Positions 26,344-36,104 of a DNA stretch of 64,000 nucleotides are shown one piece after another (the stretch's first letter is position 1; each line of letters starts with the position of its first letter). The DNA lies in contig NZ_CP051240.1 in the NCBI RefSeq assembly GCF_017794965.1, forward strand, positions 310,001 through 374,000, written 5' to 3'. The DNA is from Alcanivorax sp. (lineage in GTDB: Bacteria; Pseudomonadota; Gammaproteobacteria; Pseudomonadales; Alcanivoracaceae). The position numbers and the translations under genes were made by a program. The notes below the pieces were generated by a model. It did no database searches. It saw only the letters and a program-made list of their open reading frames with translations, and was not told where the DNA came from.

Positions 26344-27841
26344 TGAAGACCGTTTTTTCAGTGGCGCATCCCGGGGAGATTACCTGGAGGCGCTGACCGC
26401 CCATGCGGGGCTGGGCTCTGTGGTGATTGTGGACGGTGAGCGCGGCAGCGGTGTCTCCACGCTGCTGGGCCAGGCTGTGATGGCGCTGCTGGATGATCTG
26501 GAGGTGGTGCGCATTGATGGCGCGGATCCCCATGATGGCAACGTGGTCGTGGATGCCCTGTTGCGCCATTTTGATATCGAGCGTCCCGATCTGCCGGAGA
26601 CCCTCCGCCATGCTCTGGTGGATGGCCGTATTGTGGTCGTGGTCGACAACGCAGAGCAGTTGTCTGCTGAGGCGCTGTCGACCATGGCGTCCCTGAAGCA
26701 GAAGCTGGGTGGCAAACTGGGCTATTTCTTTGGCGGTCTGCCTGGGCTTGTCGAGCCGGTCAGGGCAGCAGGGTTTGCCGTTGATGATGTGCTGACGCTG
26801 CCGGCATTGATGGCTGAGGATGTGCAGGATCTTGCCTGGTTTGTGCTTGGTCTGGAGCTGGATGACACGGAGTCAGAGAGTCAGTGTGAGCAGGCAGGGG
26901 GGAACCTGGGTGAAACTCTGCACGCCCTTGCCCCGGAGAGTGCTCTGGTCTCAGCGGACTCCGGAACGGACAACACGATGCGTTTCGGCGCCCGCGAACC
27001 AGAGCCGGTTGATGAACTGGATGACCATGGCGACGGTGCGTTTGTGGATGCGCCGCCACAAGCGGGTGAAGAAGAGGCTGAGCGAGCTGCGCCCCCCTGG
27101 CGCCATATTGCTGCCGTGGCCGGGCTGTTGGTCGTGGTGCTGTTACTGTGGGTCGGTCTGTCTTCGGATGCGCCGCAAGAGCAGAGTGCAGCCCGATCCA
27201 TTGCATTGCCGGCACCACAGGGTAATGGTGACGGGGTGAGCCAGCATAAAGAGTCGTCAGCCAGCGAGGGCGAGGATGCCGGGGGGCGGCCGTTGCAGCC
27301 CACGATGGAGCCCGTGGCTCGTCTAGAGGACCTGGACGCGCGGGACGCCAATGCCCGTGAGGAAGGGGAGGTGATTCTGGAGCCGGTGTCCGATCCGGTG
27401 ATGCAGTCTGCCCCCCCTCCGAAGGATACCGTGATGGCCCTGCCGGAAGCGCCTGAGGCGGGGGGCGGTGAGGCTGAGGTTGAGCCTTCGTCAGGCCAGA
27501 CACCGGAGGAGGCGCCCGCGAGTGATACCGGGCCGGCGCCGCTGGTGGATGGGCAGGGCTATCAGCACGCGGGCTGGCTCGCAACCGTGGATGACAGCCG
27601 CTGGTTCCTGCAGATCACGGCTACCAGCCAGCAGGAGGGGGCGCGTCAAGTGCTTGAGCAGATTGACCGTAACGGGGCCTATTACCGGGCCGAGCGTAAC
27701 GGCAAGGCCGTATGGCTGGTGCTGGCGGGGGAGTATTCCAGTCGTCAGGCTGCCCTGGATGCTAAATCCGCACTGCCAGCAAAATTGCAGCAGGCTGGGC
27801 CATTTCCCCGCAAGATGGGCGACATTCGGAGCGAACTCTAG
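26333..27841 (+). CDS. damX: DamX-like protein: AAA-type N-terminus plus SPOR domain
   Basis: This 502-aa bitopic protein has an N-terminal cytoplasmic ATPase-like domain (Walker A-like GERGSGVSTLL near residue 37, acidic VVVVDNAEQL near 104), a single transmembrane helix (about 262-281), a long acidic Pro/Glu linker and a C-terminal SPOR domain (about 420-502, WFLQITATSQQEGARQVLEQ). Family members localise to the division septum. The start is GTG inside the end of aroB. Note that the third Walker A position is degenerate (GSGVST rather than GxGKST), so ATP hydrolysis is doubtful. Confidence 0.85.
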   Translation: MEFDEDRFFSGASRGDYLEALTAHAGLGSVVIVDGERGSGVSTLLGQAVMALLDDLEVVRIDGADPHDGNVVVDALLRHFDIERPDLPETLRHALVDGRIVVVVDNAEQLSAEALSTMASLKQKLGGKLGYFFGGLPGLVEPVRAAGFAVDDVLTLPALMAEDVQDLAWFVLGLELDDTESESQCEQAGGNLGETLHALAPESALVSADSGTDNTMRFGAREPEPVDELDDHGDGAFVDAPPQAGEEEAERAAPPWRHIAAVAGLLVVVLLLWVGLSSDAPQEQSAARSIALPAPQGNGDGVSQHKESSASEGEDAGGRPLQPTMEPVARLEDLDARDANAREEGEVILEPVSDPVMQSAPPPKDTVMALPEAPEAGGGEAEVEPSSGQTPEEAPASDTGPAPLVDGQGYQHAGWLATVDDSRWFLQITATSQQEGARQVLEQIDRNGAYYRAERNGKAVWLVLAGEYSSRQAALDAKSALPAKLQQAGPFPRKMGDIRSEL

Positions 27842-27873
27842 CCTTTTCGTCCCCTCTTCTTAAACAAAATTGC

Positions 27874-27922
27874 GGGTTGGGCGCGTGTTCAATTTGTCGC
27901 CCAACCCTGCAATGTGTAGAAT
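27874..27922 (+). promoter_or_regulatory. gltB promoter with overlapping inverted repeat
   Basis: TTGTCG (27894-27899) and TAGAAT (27917-27922) are 17 nt apart, a good sigma-70 pair. A perfect 10-bp inverted repeat, GGGTTGGGCG (27874-27883) and CGCCCAACCC (27898-27907), covers the -35 box. It could be an operator or the attenuating hairpin of the preceding operon; there is no T-tract directly after it. Confidence 0.6.
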
Positions 27923-28004
27923 GCATATCCCTTTTTTGCCGTCACCGCTAGCCTGACGCCATTTGCCTTCTGTAAGTCTCTGAATTTCAAGAGGAAAGGT
28001 TTTG

Positions 28005-31000
28005 ATGCAGCAGAACTCAACGCTGGTGCGGGGGCTCACTGAGCCCGGAGAATTCCGGGACAACTGTGGTTTTGGTCTGATTGCCCATATGGAGGGCAAC
28101 GCCAGCCACGAGCTTTTGCAAACCGCCATCGAAGCACTGACATGTATGACCCACCGGGGCGGCATTAATGCCGACGGAAAAACCGGTGATGGCTGCGGTC
28201 TGTTGCTCAAGAAACCCGATTCTTTCTTCCGCAAGGTTGCGCAAGATCGGTCCATCGACTTGCCCGATAACTACGGCGTGGGGATGATCTTCACCCACCC
28301 GGACAGTGATGAAGCGGACAAGCAGAAAGCCGCCATCGACGCTGCGCTTCAGGCGCAGGACGTCCGGGTGCTGGGTTGGCGCGAAGTGCCCACCGATGAC
28401 GCCTGTCTGGGTGAGCTGGCCCGCGCCTCCCTGCCCGGCTTCTGGCAGGTGCTGGTGGCCGCCGATGGCAACACTGAACAGGAACTGAACCGTCGCCTGT
28501 TCTTTGCCCGTCGTCGTGCGGAGCAGGCCATCGAGAGCGACGGCTACTTCTATGTGTGCTCTTTGTCTGCCTCGGTCATTTCCTATAAAGGGCTGATGAT
28601 GCCGGTGGATCTGCCGGCCTTCTTCCCGGATCTGGGTGACGACGCCATGGAAACCGCCATTGTGGTCTTCCATCAGCGCTTCTCCACCAACACCTTGCCG
28701 CAGTGGCCGCTGGCCCAGCCGTTCCGTTACCTGGCCCACAACGGTGAGATCAACACCGTTCAGGGTAACCGTAACTGGGCACTGGCACGGGAAAGCAAGT
28801 TTGCCAACGACTTGCTGCCGGGTCTGGAAGAACTGAGCCCGCTGGTCAACCGTACCGGTTCCGACTCCTCCAGCATGGACAACATGCTGGAGATTCTGCT
28901 GTCCGGCGGCATGGATCTGTTCCGTGCCGTGCGCATGATGATTCCGCCGGCCTGGCAGAACGTGGATACCATGGACGCGGACCTGCGCGCCTTCTACGAA
29001 TATAACTCCATGCACATGGAGCCCTGGGATGGCCCCGCCGGCCTGGTAATGACCGATGGCCGCTATGCGGTCTGTATGCTTGACCGTAATGGTCTGCGTC
29101 CGGCGCGCTGGGTGGTCACCAAGAACGGTTTCATCACCCTGGCCTCTGAAATCGGCGTGTACAGCTACAAGCCGGAAGACGTGGTGGCCAAGGGCCGTGT
29201 GGGGCCGGGCCAGATTCTGGCGGTGGATACCGAGACCGGTGAAGTGTTGCACACCAAGGACATTGATAACCGTCTGAAAGTGCGCCACCCCTACCGTGAC
29301 TGGCTCAAGAGCAACGCCCTGCGCATCGAAGCGGATTACGACCATGAAGTGGGTCGTACTGACGAGGTGGATCCCCAGGATCTGCTCAGCTACCAGAAAT
29401 TCTTCCAGATCAGCTTTGAAGAACGTGATCAGGTGCTGCGTCCGCTGGCCGAATCCGGCCAGGAAGCCACGGGTTCCATGGGGGACGATACCCCCATGGC
29501 AGTGTTGTCCCGCCGTGAGCGTCAGCTGTCTGATTACTTCCGTCAGCAGTTTGCCCAGGTCACCAACCCGCCCATCGATCCGCTGCGCGAAGCCATCGTG
29601 ATGAGCCTGGAAACCTGTGTGGGTGCCGAGCGGAACGTGTTTGAAGAAACCGCCGATCATGCCGATCGTGCCATCCTGTCCACGCCGGTATTGTCGCATT
29701 CCAAATTCACCAACCTGCTCAACATCGACCGTCCTGGTTACGATGTGGCCAAGCTCAGCCTGCACTACGATCCGCAGGTGGGCCTCAAGCAGGCGGTGCT
29801 GGACCTGTGTGAAGAGGCCGCGCAAGCGGTACGCGACAACAAGGTGATACTGGTGCTCACCGACCACGGGATCAGTCAGGATACCCTGACCATTCCGGCG
29901 TTGATGGCCACCGGGGCGGTGCACCACTCGCTGACCGAGAAGGGGCTGCGCTCCGACGCCAACATCATTGTGGAAACCGCCACGGCCCGTGATTCCCATC
30001 ACTTTGCCGTGCTGTTCGGTTTCGGTGCCACCGCGGTCTACCCGTATCTGGCCTATGACGTGATTGCCGATATGGTCCGTTCCGGCGAGCTGCTGGGTGA
30101 TGCGGTTGAATTGCAGAAAAACTTCCGCAAGGGCATCAACAAGGGCCTGATGAAGATCCTGTCCAAGATGGGCATCTCCACCATTACCTCCTACCGGGGT
30201 GCCCAGCTGTTCGAGGCCGTGGGCGTCGACCGCGAGGTGGTGGATCTGTGCTTCCGTGGCGTGGCCAGCCGTATCCAGGGGGCCGGTTTCGAGGACTTCG
30301 AAGCCGACCAGCAAAACCTGGCCAAGGATGCCTGGAAGCAGCGCAAGCCCATTGATGCCGGCGGTATTCTCAAGTTTATCCACGGCAAGGAATATCACGC
30401 CTTCAACCCGGACGTGATTCACGCCCTGCACCGCGCCACCCAGGACAACGACTACGATGCGTACCGGGAGTATGCCGAGTTGGTCAACAAGCGTCCGGTA
30501 GCCACCCTGCGCGACATGTTCGCCTTGCGGGATGACGTGGACGGTATCAGTGTGGACGACGTGGAGCCGCTGAAGGACATCATGCTGCGCTTTGACTCCG
30601 CGGGCATGTCTCTGGGCGCATTGAGCCCGGAAGCCCACGAAGCCATTGCCACCGCCATGAACCGTATTGGCGGCCGCTCCAACTCCGGTGAGGGCGGTGA
30701 AGATCCGGCCCGTTACGGTACCGAGCGCGTATCCAAGATCAAGCAGATCGCCTCCGGCCGTTTCGGCGTGACCCCGCATTACCTGGTCAATGCTGAAGTG
30801 CTGCAGATCAAGGTGGCCCAGGGCGCCAAGCCCGGTGAAGGTGGCCAGCTGCCAGGCGGTAAGGTGAATACCCTGATCGCCCGTCTGCGTCATTCTGTGC
30901 CCGGCGTGACCCTGATTTCACCGCCGCCGCACCATGACATCTACTCCATTGAGGATTTGGCCCAGCTGATCTTCGACCTCAAGCAGGTCAACCCGGATGC

Positions 31001-32468
31001 CCAGGTATCCGTGAAGCTGGTGTCTGAGCCCGGTGTGGGCACGGTTGCCTCCGGTGTGGCCAAGGCCTACGCCGACCTGATCACCATCTCCGGTTACGAC
31101 GGTGGCACCGCGGCAAGCCCGCTGACCTCCATCCGTTACGCCGGTTCCCCCTGGGAACTGGGGCTGGCAGAAGCGCACCAGGCGCTGCGTGGCAACGACC
31201 TGCGTGACAAGATCCGTCTGCAGACCGACGGTGGTCTGAAGACCGGTCTGGATGTTATCAAGGCGGCCATTCTGGGTGCCGAGTCCTTCGGTTTCGGTAC
31301 CGTGCCGATGATCGTGCTGGGTTGTAAGTACCTGCGTATCTGTCACCTGAACAACTGCGCCACCGGCGTGGCCACCCAGCGTGATGATCTGCGTAAAGAG
31401 CACTACATCGGTGCTCCGGAGCTGCTGATCAACTACTTCACCTTTGTGGCTCAGGAAGTGCGTGAGCTGCTGGCAATGCTGGGTGTGAAGAGCATCCCCG
31501 AGCTGATCGGTCGTACCGACCTGCTGAAAGTGCTGGAAGGCGAAACCGCGCGTCAGGGCAAGCTGGATCTGACACCGATCCTGCGCAACGACCTGGTGCC
31601 GGCCGACAAGCCGACCTCCTGTCAGGTCAGCCGCAACGAGCCCTTTGACAAGGCCGTGCTCAGCCAGAAGATGGTTGATGACATGAAAGTGGCTATCGAC
31701 AACAAGTCTGGTGGCTCCTTCAACTACGAGATCACCAACTGTGATCGCTCCGTAGGTGCCCGGGTTTCCGGTGAGATTGCCAAGCAGTACGGCAACCTGG
31801 ACATGGAAAGCGCGCCGATCAAGGTTCGCTTCACCGGTACCGCAGGTCAGAGCTTCGGTGTGTTCAACGCTGGCGGTCTGCACATGTACATCGAAGGGGA
31901 TGCCAACGACTACGTGGGCAAGGGCATGGCCGGCGGCAAGCTGGTGATCCGTCCGCCCAAGGGCAGCCCGTTCAAGAGTCAGGAAACTGCCATCATCGGC
32001 AACACCTGTCTGTACGGCGCCACCGGCGGCAAGCTGTTTGCCGCAGGTACGGCTGGCGAGCGCTTCGGGGTGCGTAACTCCGGTGCGCACACGGTTGTGG
32101 AAGGTGCGGGCGATCACTGCTGCGAGTACATGACCGGTGGCTGTGTCACCGTGCTGGGTCGTACCGGACACAACTTCGGTGCCGGCATGACCGGTGGTTT
32201 TGCCTTCGTTCTGGACGAAGACAATGACTTCTTCGACCGCATCAACCCGGAACTGATCGAGTTGCATCGCATCAGCTCCGAAGCCACCGAGTCTCATCGC
32301 AGCCACCTGCGTGGTGTGATCAGCGAATACGTTGAAGAGACCGGCAGCGAATGGGGCCAGTACATTCTGGATAACTTTGATGCCATGAGCCGCAAGTTCT
32401 GGCTGGTGAAGCCCAAGGCCGCAAGCCTGGACAGCCTGCTGAACTCCACGCGCGCCAATCCGGCATAA
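28005..32468 (+). CDS. gltB: Glutamate synthase (NADPH) large subunit
   Basis: GltB takes glutamine amide nitrogen and 2-oxoglutarate to make two glutamates. The 1487-aa protein has the class II glutaminase domain, with the N-terminal nucleophile Cys21 in DNCGFGLIAH exposed after removal of a 20-residue propeptide, a central domain, the FMN-binding synthase domain (ISGYDGGTAASPLTS), the 3Fe-4S cysteine cluster (CKYLRICHLNNCATGVATQ) and the C-terminal GXGXG beta-helix domain. I place the start at the ATG at 28005, with AGAGGAAAGG 5-6 nt upstream; a TTG one codon earlier is weaker. Confidence 0.98.
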   Translation: MQQNSTLVRGLTEPGEFRDNCGFGLIAHMEGNASHELLQTAIEALTCMTHRGGINADGKTGDGCGLLLKKPDSFFRKVAQDRSIDLPDNYGVGMIFTHPDSDEADKQKAAIDAALQAQDVRVLGWREVPTDDACLGELARASLPGFWQVLVAADGNTEQELNRRLFFARRRAEQAIESDGYFYVCSLSASVISYKGLMMPVDLPAFFPDLGDDAMETAIVVFHQRFSTNTLPQWPLAQPFRYLAHNGEINTVQGNRNWALARESKFANDLLPGLEELSPLVNRTGSDSSSMDNMLEILLSGGMDLFRAVRMMIPPAWQNVDTMDADLRAFYEYNSMHMEPWDGPAGLVMTDGRYAVCMLDRNGLRPARWVVTKNGFITLASEIGVYSYKPEDVVAKGRVGPGQILAVDTETGEVLHTKDIDNRLKVRHPYRDWLKSNALRIEADYDHEVGRTDEVDPQDLLSYQKFFQISFEERDQVLRPLAESGQEATGSMGDDTPMAVLSRRERQLSDYFRQQFAQVTNPPIDPLREAIVMSLETCVGAERNVFEETADHADRAILSTPVLSHSKFTNLLNIDRPGYDVAKLSLHYDPQVGLKQAVLDLCEEAAQAVRDNKVILVLTDHGISQDTLTIPALMATGAVHHSLTEKGLRSDANIIVETATARDSHHFAVLFGFGATAVYPYLAYDVIADMVRSGELLGDAVELQKNFRKGINKGLMKILSKMGISTITSYRGAQLFEAVGVDREVVDLCFRGVASRIQGAGFEDFEADQQNLAKDAWKQRKPIDAGGILKFIHGKEYHAFNPDVIHALHRATQDNDYDAYREYAELVNKRPVATLRDMFALRDDVDGISVDDVEPLKDIMLRFDSAGMSLGALSPEAHEAIATAMNRIGGRSNSGEGGEDPARYGTERVSKIKQIASGRFGVTPHYLVNAEVLQIKVAQGAKPGEGGQLPGGKVNTLIARLRHSVPGVTLISPPPHHDIYSIEDLAQLIFDLKQVNPDAQVSVKLVSEPGVGTVASGVAKAYADLITISGYDGGTAASPLTSIRYAGSPWELGLAEAHQALRGNDLRDKIRLQTDGGLKTGLDVIKAAILGAESFGFGTVPMIVLGCKYLRICHLNNCATGVATQRDDLRKEHYIGAPELLINYFTFVAQEVRELLAMLGVKSIPELIGRTDLLKVLEGETARQGKLDLTPILRNDLVPADKPTSCQVSRNEPFDKAVLSQKMVDDMKVAIDNKSGGSFNYEITNCDRSVGARVSGEIAKQYGNLDMESAPIKVRFTGTAGQSFGVFNAGGLHMYIEGDANDYVGKGMAGGKLVIRPPKGSPFKSQETAIIGNTCLYGATGGKLFAAGTAGERFGVRNSGAHTVVEGAGDHCCEYMTGGCVTVLGRTGHNFGAGMTGGFAFVLDEDNDFFDRINPELIELHRISSEATESHRSHLRGVISEYVEETGSEWGQYILDNFDAMSRKFWLVKPKAASLDSLLNSTRANPA

Positions 32469-32485
32469 CGGAGGTTGGGGAGAAC

Positions 32486-33907
32486 ATGGCTGAGCGTTTG
32501 AACAACAATTTCCAGTTTCTCGACGTGCCACGACACGATCCGAAGAAAAAGGACATTGAAGACCGCAAGAACAAGTACGAGGAAATCTACTACCCGTTCG
32601 AAACCCGGGAAGTGGAGCATCAGGCGCACCGCTGTCTGCACTGTGGTAACCCGTACTGTGAATGGAAATGTCCGGTTCACAACTACATTCCCAACTGGCT
32701 GAAACTGATCAGCGAAGGGAACCTGATGGAAGCGGTGGAGTTGAGTCACCAGACCAACTCCCTGCCGGAAGTCTGTGGTCGTGTGTGTCCGCAGGATCGT
32801 CTCTGTGAAGGGGCCTGTACCCTGAACGACGGTTTTGGCGCGGTGACTATCGGTGCCACCGAGAAGTACATCACCGACACGGCGTTGGCCATGGGCTGGC
32901 GTCCGGACATGTCCAAGGTGGTCTGGACTGACAAGAAGGTTGCCGTGATTGGTGCGGGGCCTGCCGGCATCGGCTGTGCCGACGTGCTGGTGCGAAACGG
33001 CGTCAAGCCAGTGGTCTTTGACCGTTACGAAGAAATCGGCGGTCTGCTGACTTTTGGTATTCCCGAGTTCAAGCTGGAAAAGCCGGTCATGGCCAAGCGC
33101 CGTGAAGTGTTTGAAAGTATGGGCGTGGAATTCCGTCTGGGCGTGGAAGTGGGCAAGGACGTCACCATCGACGAACTGCTGGCCGACTACGATGCGGTCT
33201 TCATGGGCATGGGTACCTACACCTACATGAAGGGTGGTTTCCCCGGTGAAGATCTGGATGGCGTGTTCGAAGCACTGCCCTTCCTGATTTCCAACGCCAA
33301 CCGTAACCTGGGCTTTGAGAAAGACGAGGCTGATTTCATCGGCATGGCTGGCAAGCGTGTGGTGGTGCTGGGTGGTGGTGATACCGCCATGGACTGTAAC
33401 CGTACGTCCATCCGCCAAGGTGCAGACTCTGTCACTTGCGCCTACCGCCGTGATGAAGAGAACATGCCGGGCTCCCGCAAGGAAGTGGCCAACGCCAAAG
33501 AAGAGGGCGTACAGTTCCTCTTTAATCGCCAGCCCATCGAAGTGGTCGGTGAAGATGGCAAGGTGGTCGGTGTGAAGGTGGTTGAAACCAAGCTGGGCGA
33601 ACCGGACAACAACGGCCGTCGTCGTCCCGAGCCGATTCCGGGCAGTGAAGAGATCCTGCCAGCGGATGCAGTGATCGTGGCGTTTGGTTTCCGTCCCAGC
33701 CCGGCAGACTGGTTTGCCGACAAGAACGTGAATACCGACGATTCTGGCCGCGTGACCGCTGCCGAAAAGCAGGAATTCCCGTTCCAGACCAGCAACGAGA
33801 AAATCTTTGCCGGTGGTGACATGGTGCGTGGTTCCGACCTGGTGGTTACTGCCATCTGGGAAGGCCGCGAAGCCGCCAAGGGTATTCTGGATTACCTGGA
33901 TGTATAA
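32486..33907 (+). CDS. gltD: Glutamate synthase (NADPH) small subunit
   Basis: GltD delivers electrons from NADPH through FAD and two 4Fe-4S clusters to GltB. The 473-aa protein has both cysteine clusters near the N-terminus (CLHCGNPYCEWKCP and CGRVCPQDRLCEGAC), FAD motif GAGPAGIGCADVL and NADPH motif VLGGGDTAMDC. It begins 17 nt after gltB with GGAGG-like spacing (ACGGAGGTTGGG). Confidence 0.98.
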   Translation: MAERLNNNFQFLDVPRHDPKKKDIEDRKNKYEEIYYPFETREVEHQAHRCLHCGNPYCEWKCPVHNYIPNWLKLISEGNLMEAVELSHQTNSLPEVCGRVCPQDRLCEGACTLNDGFGAVTIGATEKYITDTALAMGWRPDMSKVVWTDKKVAVIGAGPAGIGCADVLVRNGVKPVVFDRYEEIGGLLTFGIPEFKLEKPVMAKRREVFESMGVEFRLGVEVGKDVTIDELLADYDAVFMGMGTYTYMKGGFPGEDLDGVFEALPFLISNANRNLGFEKDEADFIGMAGKRVVVLGGGDTAMDCNRTSIRQGADSVTCAYRRDEENMPGSRKEVANAKEEGVQFLFNRQPIEVVGEDGKVVGVKVVETKLGEPDNNGRRRPEPIPGSEEILPADAVIVAFGFRPSPADWFADKNVNTDDSGRVTAAEKQEFPFQTSNEKIFAGGDMVRGSDLVVTAIWEGREAAKGILDYLDV

Positions 33908-33913
33908 GCGGTT

Positions 33914-34046
33914 GACGCTGGACGCCTGACGCCAGACGCTTTAAAACAGTAGTGCCAGAAATGTTGCGGCTCCGCAGAGATTCTTTGCGGAGCCGCAATG
34001 CTATCAGAAGCGGGTTGAGCGTCGGGCATCATGCCTCAGGCGTCCA
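33914..34046. repeat. Heptad-arm inverted repeat F with central hairpin
   Basis: GACGC words start at 33914, 33921, 33928 and 33935; inverse words GCGTC, GCATC, GCCTC, GCGTC start at 34019, 34026, 34033 and 34040. Between them a perfect 13-bp stem (33964-33976 with 33986-33998, 9-nt loop) could end gltBD transcription. The left arm begins 7 nt after the gltD stop. Confidence 0.9.
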
Positions 34047-34068
34047 GCCAGGACTTTAGGACTTATTA

Positions 34069-35130
34069 ATGACTTTCGCCCCTCTCCAGAACGACCTGTT
34101 TCTTCGCGCCCTTAACCGGGAATCCGTCGAGCGCACGCCTATCTGGATGATGCGACAGGCGGGGCGCTACCTGCCGGAATACCGCGCCAGCCGCGAACAT
34201 GCCGGTTCGTTCATGGATCTGTGCAAGAACGCCGATCTGGCCTGTGAGGTGACCCTGCAGCCGCTGGAGCGCTACCCGCTGGATGCGGCCATCCTGTTCT
34301 CCGATATTCTGACCATTCCGGATGCCATGGGACTGGGGCTGTACTTCGAGACGGGTGAAGGGCCGAAATTCAAGAAAGTGGTGCGCACCGAGGCCGATGT
34401 GGCGGCGCTGCCGATCCCGGATGCGGAATCGGATCTGGGCTATGTGATGAATGCCGTGAGCACCATCCGTGGCGCTTTGAATGGTCGTGTTCCCCTGATC
34501 GGTTTCTCCGGCAGTCCCTGGACGCTGGCCACCTACATGGTGGAAGGCGGCTCCAGCAAGGATTTCCGTCACCTCAAGGGCATGGTCTACAGCCAGCCGG
34601 AACTGGCCCATGCCATGCTCGACAAGCTGGCCCAGTCGGTTACTGCCTACCTGAATGCCCAGATCCGTGCCGGTGCCCAGGCTGTGCAGATTTTTGATAC
34701 CTGGGGCGGGGCACTGTCTGCCGAGGCGTACCAGCAGTTCTCCCTGAAATACATGAAGCAGATCGTGGACGGCCTGATTCGCGATCATGATGGCCGCAAG
34801 GTGCCGGTGATTCTGTTCACCAAGAACGGCGGCCTGTGGCTGGAGTCCATGGCGGATACCGGTTGTGATGCCCTGGGTCTGGACTGGACCATCAATATCG
34901 GCGAGGCCCGCCGTCGGGTGGGGAGCAAGGTGGCTTTGCAGGGGAATATGGACCCGGCGGTACTGTACGCCTCACCGGATGCGATTCGCGCAGAAGTGAA
35001 GCGTATTCTGGAGGATTTCGGTGATCATCCCGGGCATGTGTTCAATCTCGGTCATGGCATCACGCCGCAGGTTGACCCTGAACACGCGCGGGTCTTTATT
35101 GAGGCTGTGCACGAGTTCAGTACGAAATAA
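34069..35130 (+). CDS. hemE: Uroporphyrinogen decarboxylase
   Basis: HemE decarboxylates uroporphyrinogen III to coproporphyrinogen III in haem synthesis. The 353-aa protein has the two family signatures: PIWMMRQAGRYLPEYRA near the N-terminus and GFSGSPWTLATYMVEG in the middle, plus the catalytic Asp in FSDILTIPDAMG. It follows gltD as in Pseudomonas but is separated by the long heptad element F, so may have its own transcription start. Confidence 0.98.
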   Translation: MTFAPLQNDLFLRALNRESVERTPIWMMRQAGRYLPEYRASREHAGSFMDLCKNADLACEVTLQPLERYPLDAAILFSDILTIPDAMGLGLYFETGEGPKFKKVVRTEADVAALPIPDAESDLGYVMNAVSTIRGALNGRVPLIGFSGSPWTLATYMVEGGSSKDFRHLKGMVYSQPELAHAMLDKLAQSVTAYLNAQIRAGAQAVQIFDTWGGALSAEAYQQFSLKYMKQIVDGLIRDHDGRKVPVILFTKNGGLWLESMADTGCDALGLDWTINIGEARRRVGSKVALQGNMDPAVLYASPDAIRAEVKRILEDFGDHPGHVFNLGHGITPQVDPEHARVFIEAVHEFSTK

Positions 35131-35138
35131 CAGAAAGG

Positions 35139-35291
35139 CAAGCTACAAGCCTCAAGCTGCAAGCTACAACGCGGTTGAAGGCTTGATGTGTGTTGAACGC
35201 TGGAGTCCGCGGCCAACGTGTCGGCGCGGCTCCAGCGACATCAAACCTGACAGATCCTTGATTCGCGTTGCAGCTTGTAGCTTGAGGCTTG
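35139..35291. repeat. Heptad-arm inverted repeat G (CAAGCTA words) with nested stems
   Basis: The left arm is CAAGCTA, CAAGCCT, CAAGCTG, CAAGCTA, CAACGCG from 35139; the right arm is CGCGTTG, CAGCTTG, TAGCTTG, AGGCTTG from 35264. Inside, CGCTGGAG and CTCCAGCG and then TTGATGT and ACATCAA also pair, so nearly the whole 190-bp hemE-35319 gap can fold into one long structure. Confidence 0.9.
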
Positions 35292-35318
35292 CCGCTGCTC
35301 TAAGGGGGGGGGATTCCA

Positions 35319-36101
35319 ATGCGATATTTGATCATCGCGGTGCTGCTGTGCTGGTCGCTGCCAGCGTTGTCCATGTCACTGGCCCTGGCCAAGGTCGAAC
35401 GGGCCGAGGACGGTGAAACCGAGCAGCAGGTCTGTGACCGGGCATTAGCCAAGATGACCGAGGAGCTGCATGGCAGTCTTCTCAGTGTGATTGAGGCCAC
35501 AGATGCCTATCGGCAGCGGCGACTGGCTTACAAGGAACAGGGGCTGGAAAGCGCATTGCTGGATGAAGCCTATCTGAGCCAATTATTCCAGGAGAAGCCG
35601 AGGGTAGAAGGGCGTCGCTGGACGGGATCACGCTGTTCCGTTCGCGCCCGTTACGAAGCGGATATTGATGCCCTGGCTCTGAGAGTCATTATGCCGGAAG
35701 CGGCGCCGGCCGTCGCAAGCAAGTCCAGTAATCCGCCGCCTCCCGGGGTGGATGAAAAAACCTGGCAGCTGTTCAGTAGCACCCGCGAAAGAGCCGAGTT
35801 GTCACAGGTATTCACGACAGTCAGTGCGTTGCGGATGCAGATGGTGGAATACTACGCCATGACCGGTGCCTGGCCGGAAGACCTGAACAGTCTCGGAGTA
35901 GCGCCTGAGCAGGTGGTTGGCAAGCGTATCAAGCGCGCCTATCTGTTGCAGGAGGGGCTGCTAAAACTGGAGCTTGCCGGCCCCCTGGAAGGCCATAGCC
36001 TGAGTACCTGGCCCACTGACTCAGGGATTCGTGGTGTGGAGTGGCAATGCACCACTACAGTGAAAATGGGGCCCAATAGCTTTTGTGAGCAGGTTGAATA
36101 A
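35319..36101 (+). CDS. Exported protein with pilin-like C-terminal domain, unknown function
   Basis: This 260-aa protein starts with a Sec-type signal peptide (hydrophobic 3-18, cleavage near A-L-S-M). The first domain has two cysteines (C39, C106) that could form a disulfide. From about residue 160 the sequence looks like the globular part of a type IV pilin: QVFTTVSALRMQMVEYYAMTGAWPEDLNSLG, then beta strands and a C-terminal cysteine pair (C244, C256) of the disulfide-loop type. There is no prepilin peptidase site or long N-terminal helix, so it is not a pilin itself. Function unknown; a pilus-related or subunit-mimic role is only a guess. Confidence 0.7.
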   Translation: MRYLIIAVLLCWSLPALSMSLALAKVERAEDGETEQQVCDRALAKMTEELHGSLLSVIEATDAYRQRRLAYKEQGLESALLDEAYLSQLFQEKPRVEGRRWTGSRCSVRARYEADIDALALRVIMPEAAPAVASKSSNPPPPGVDEKTWQLFSSTRERAELSQVFTTVSALRMQMVEYYAMTGAWPEDLNSLGVAPEQVVGKRIKRAYLLQEGLLKLELAGPLEGHSLSTWPTDSGIRGVEWQCTTTVKMGPNSFCEQVE

Positions 36102-36104
36102 TTC

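Noticed and set aside
28017..30893. 958-codon open frame antisense to gltB, and a second at 30918-32531
   Set aside because: Both are mirror frames of a well-supported GltB coding sequence with strong third-position GC bias; no domain or ribosome site supports them.
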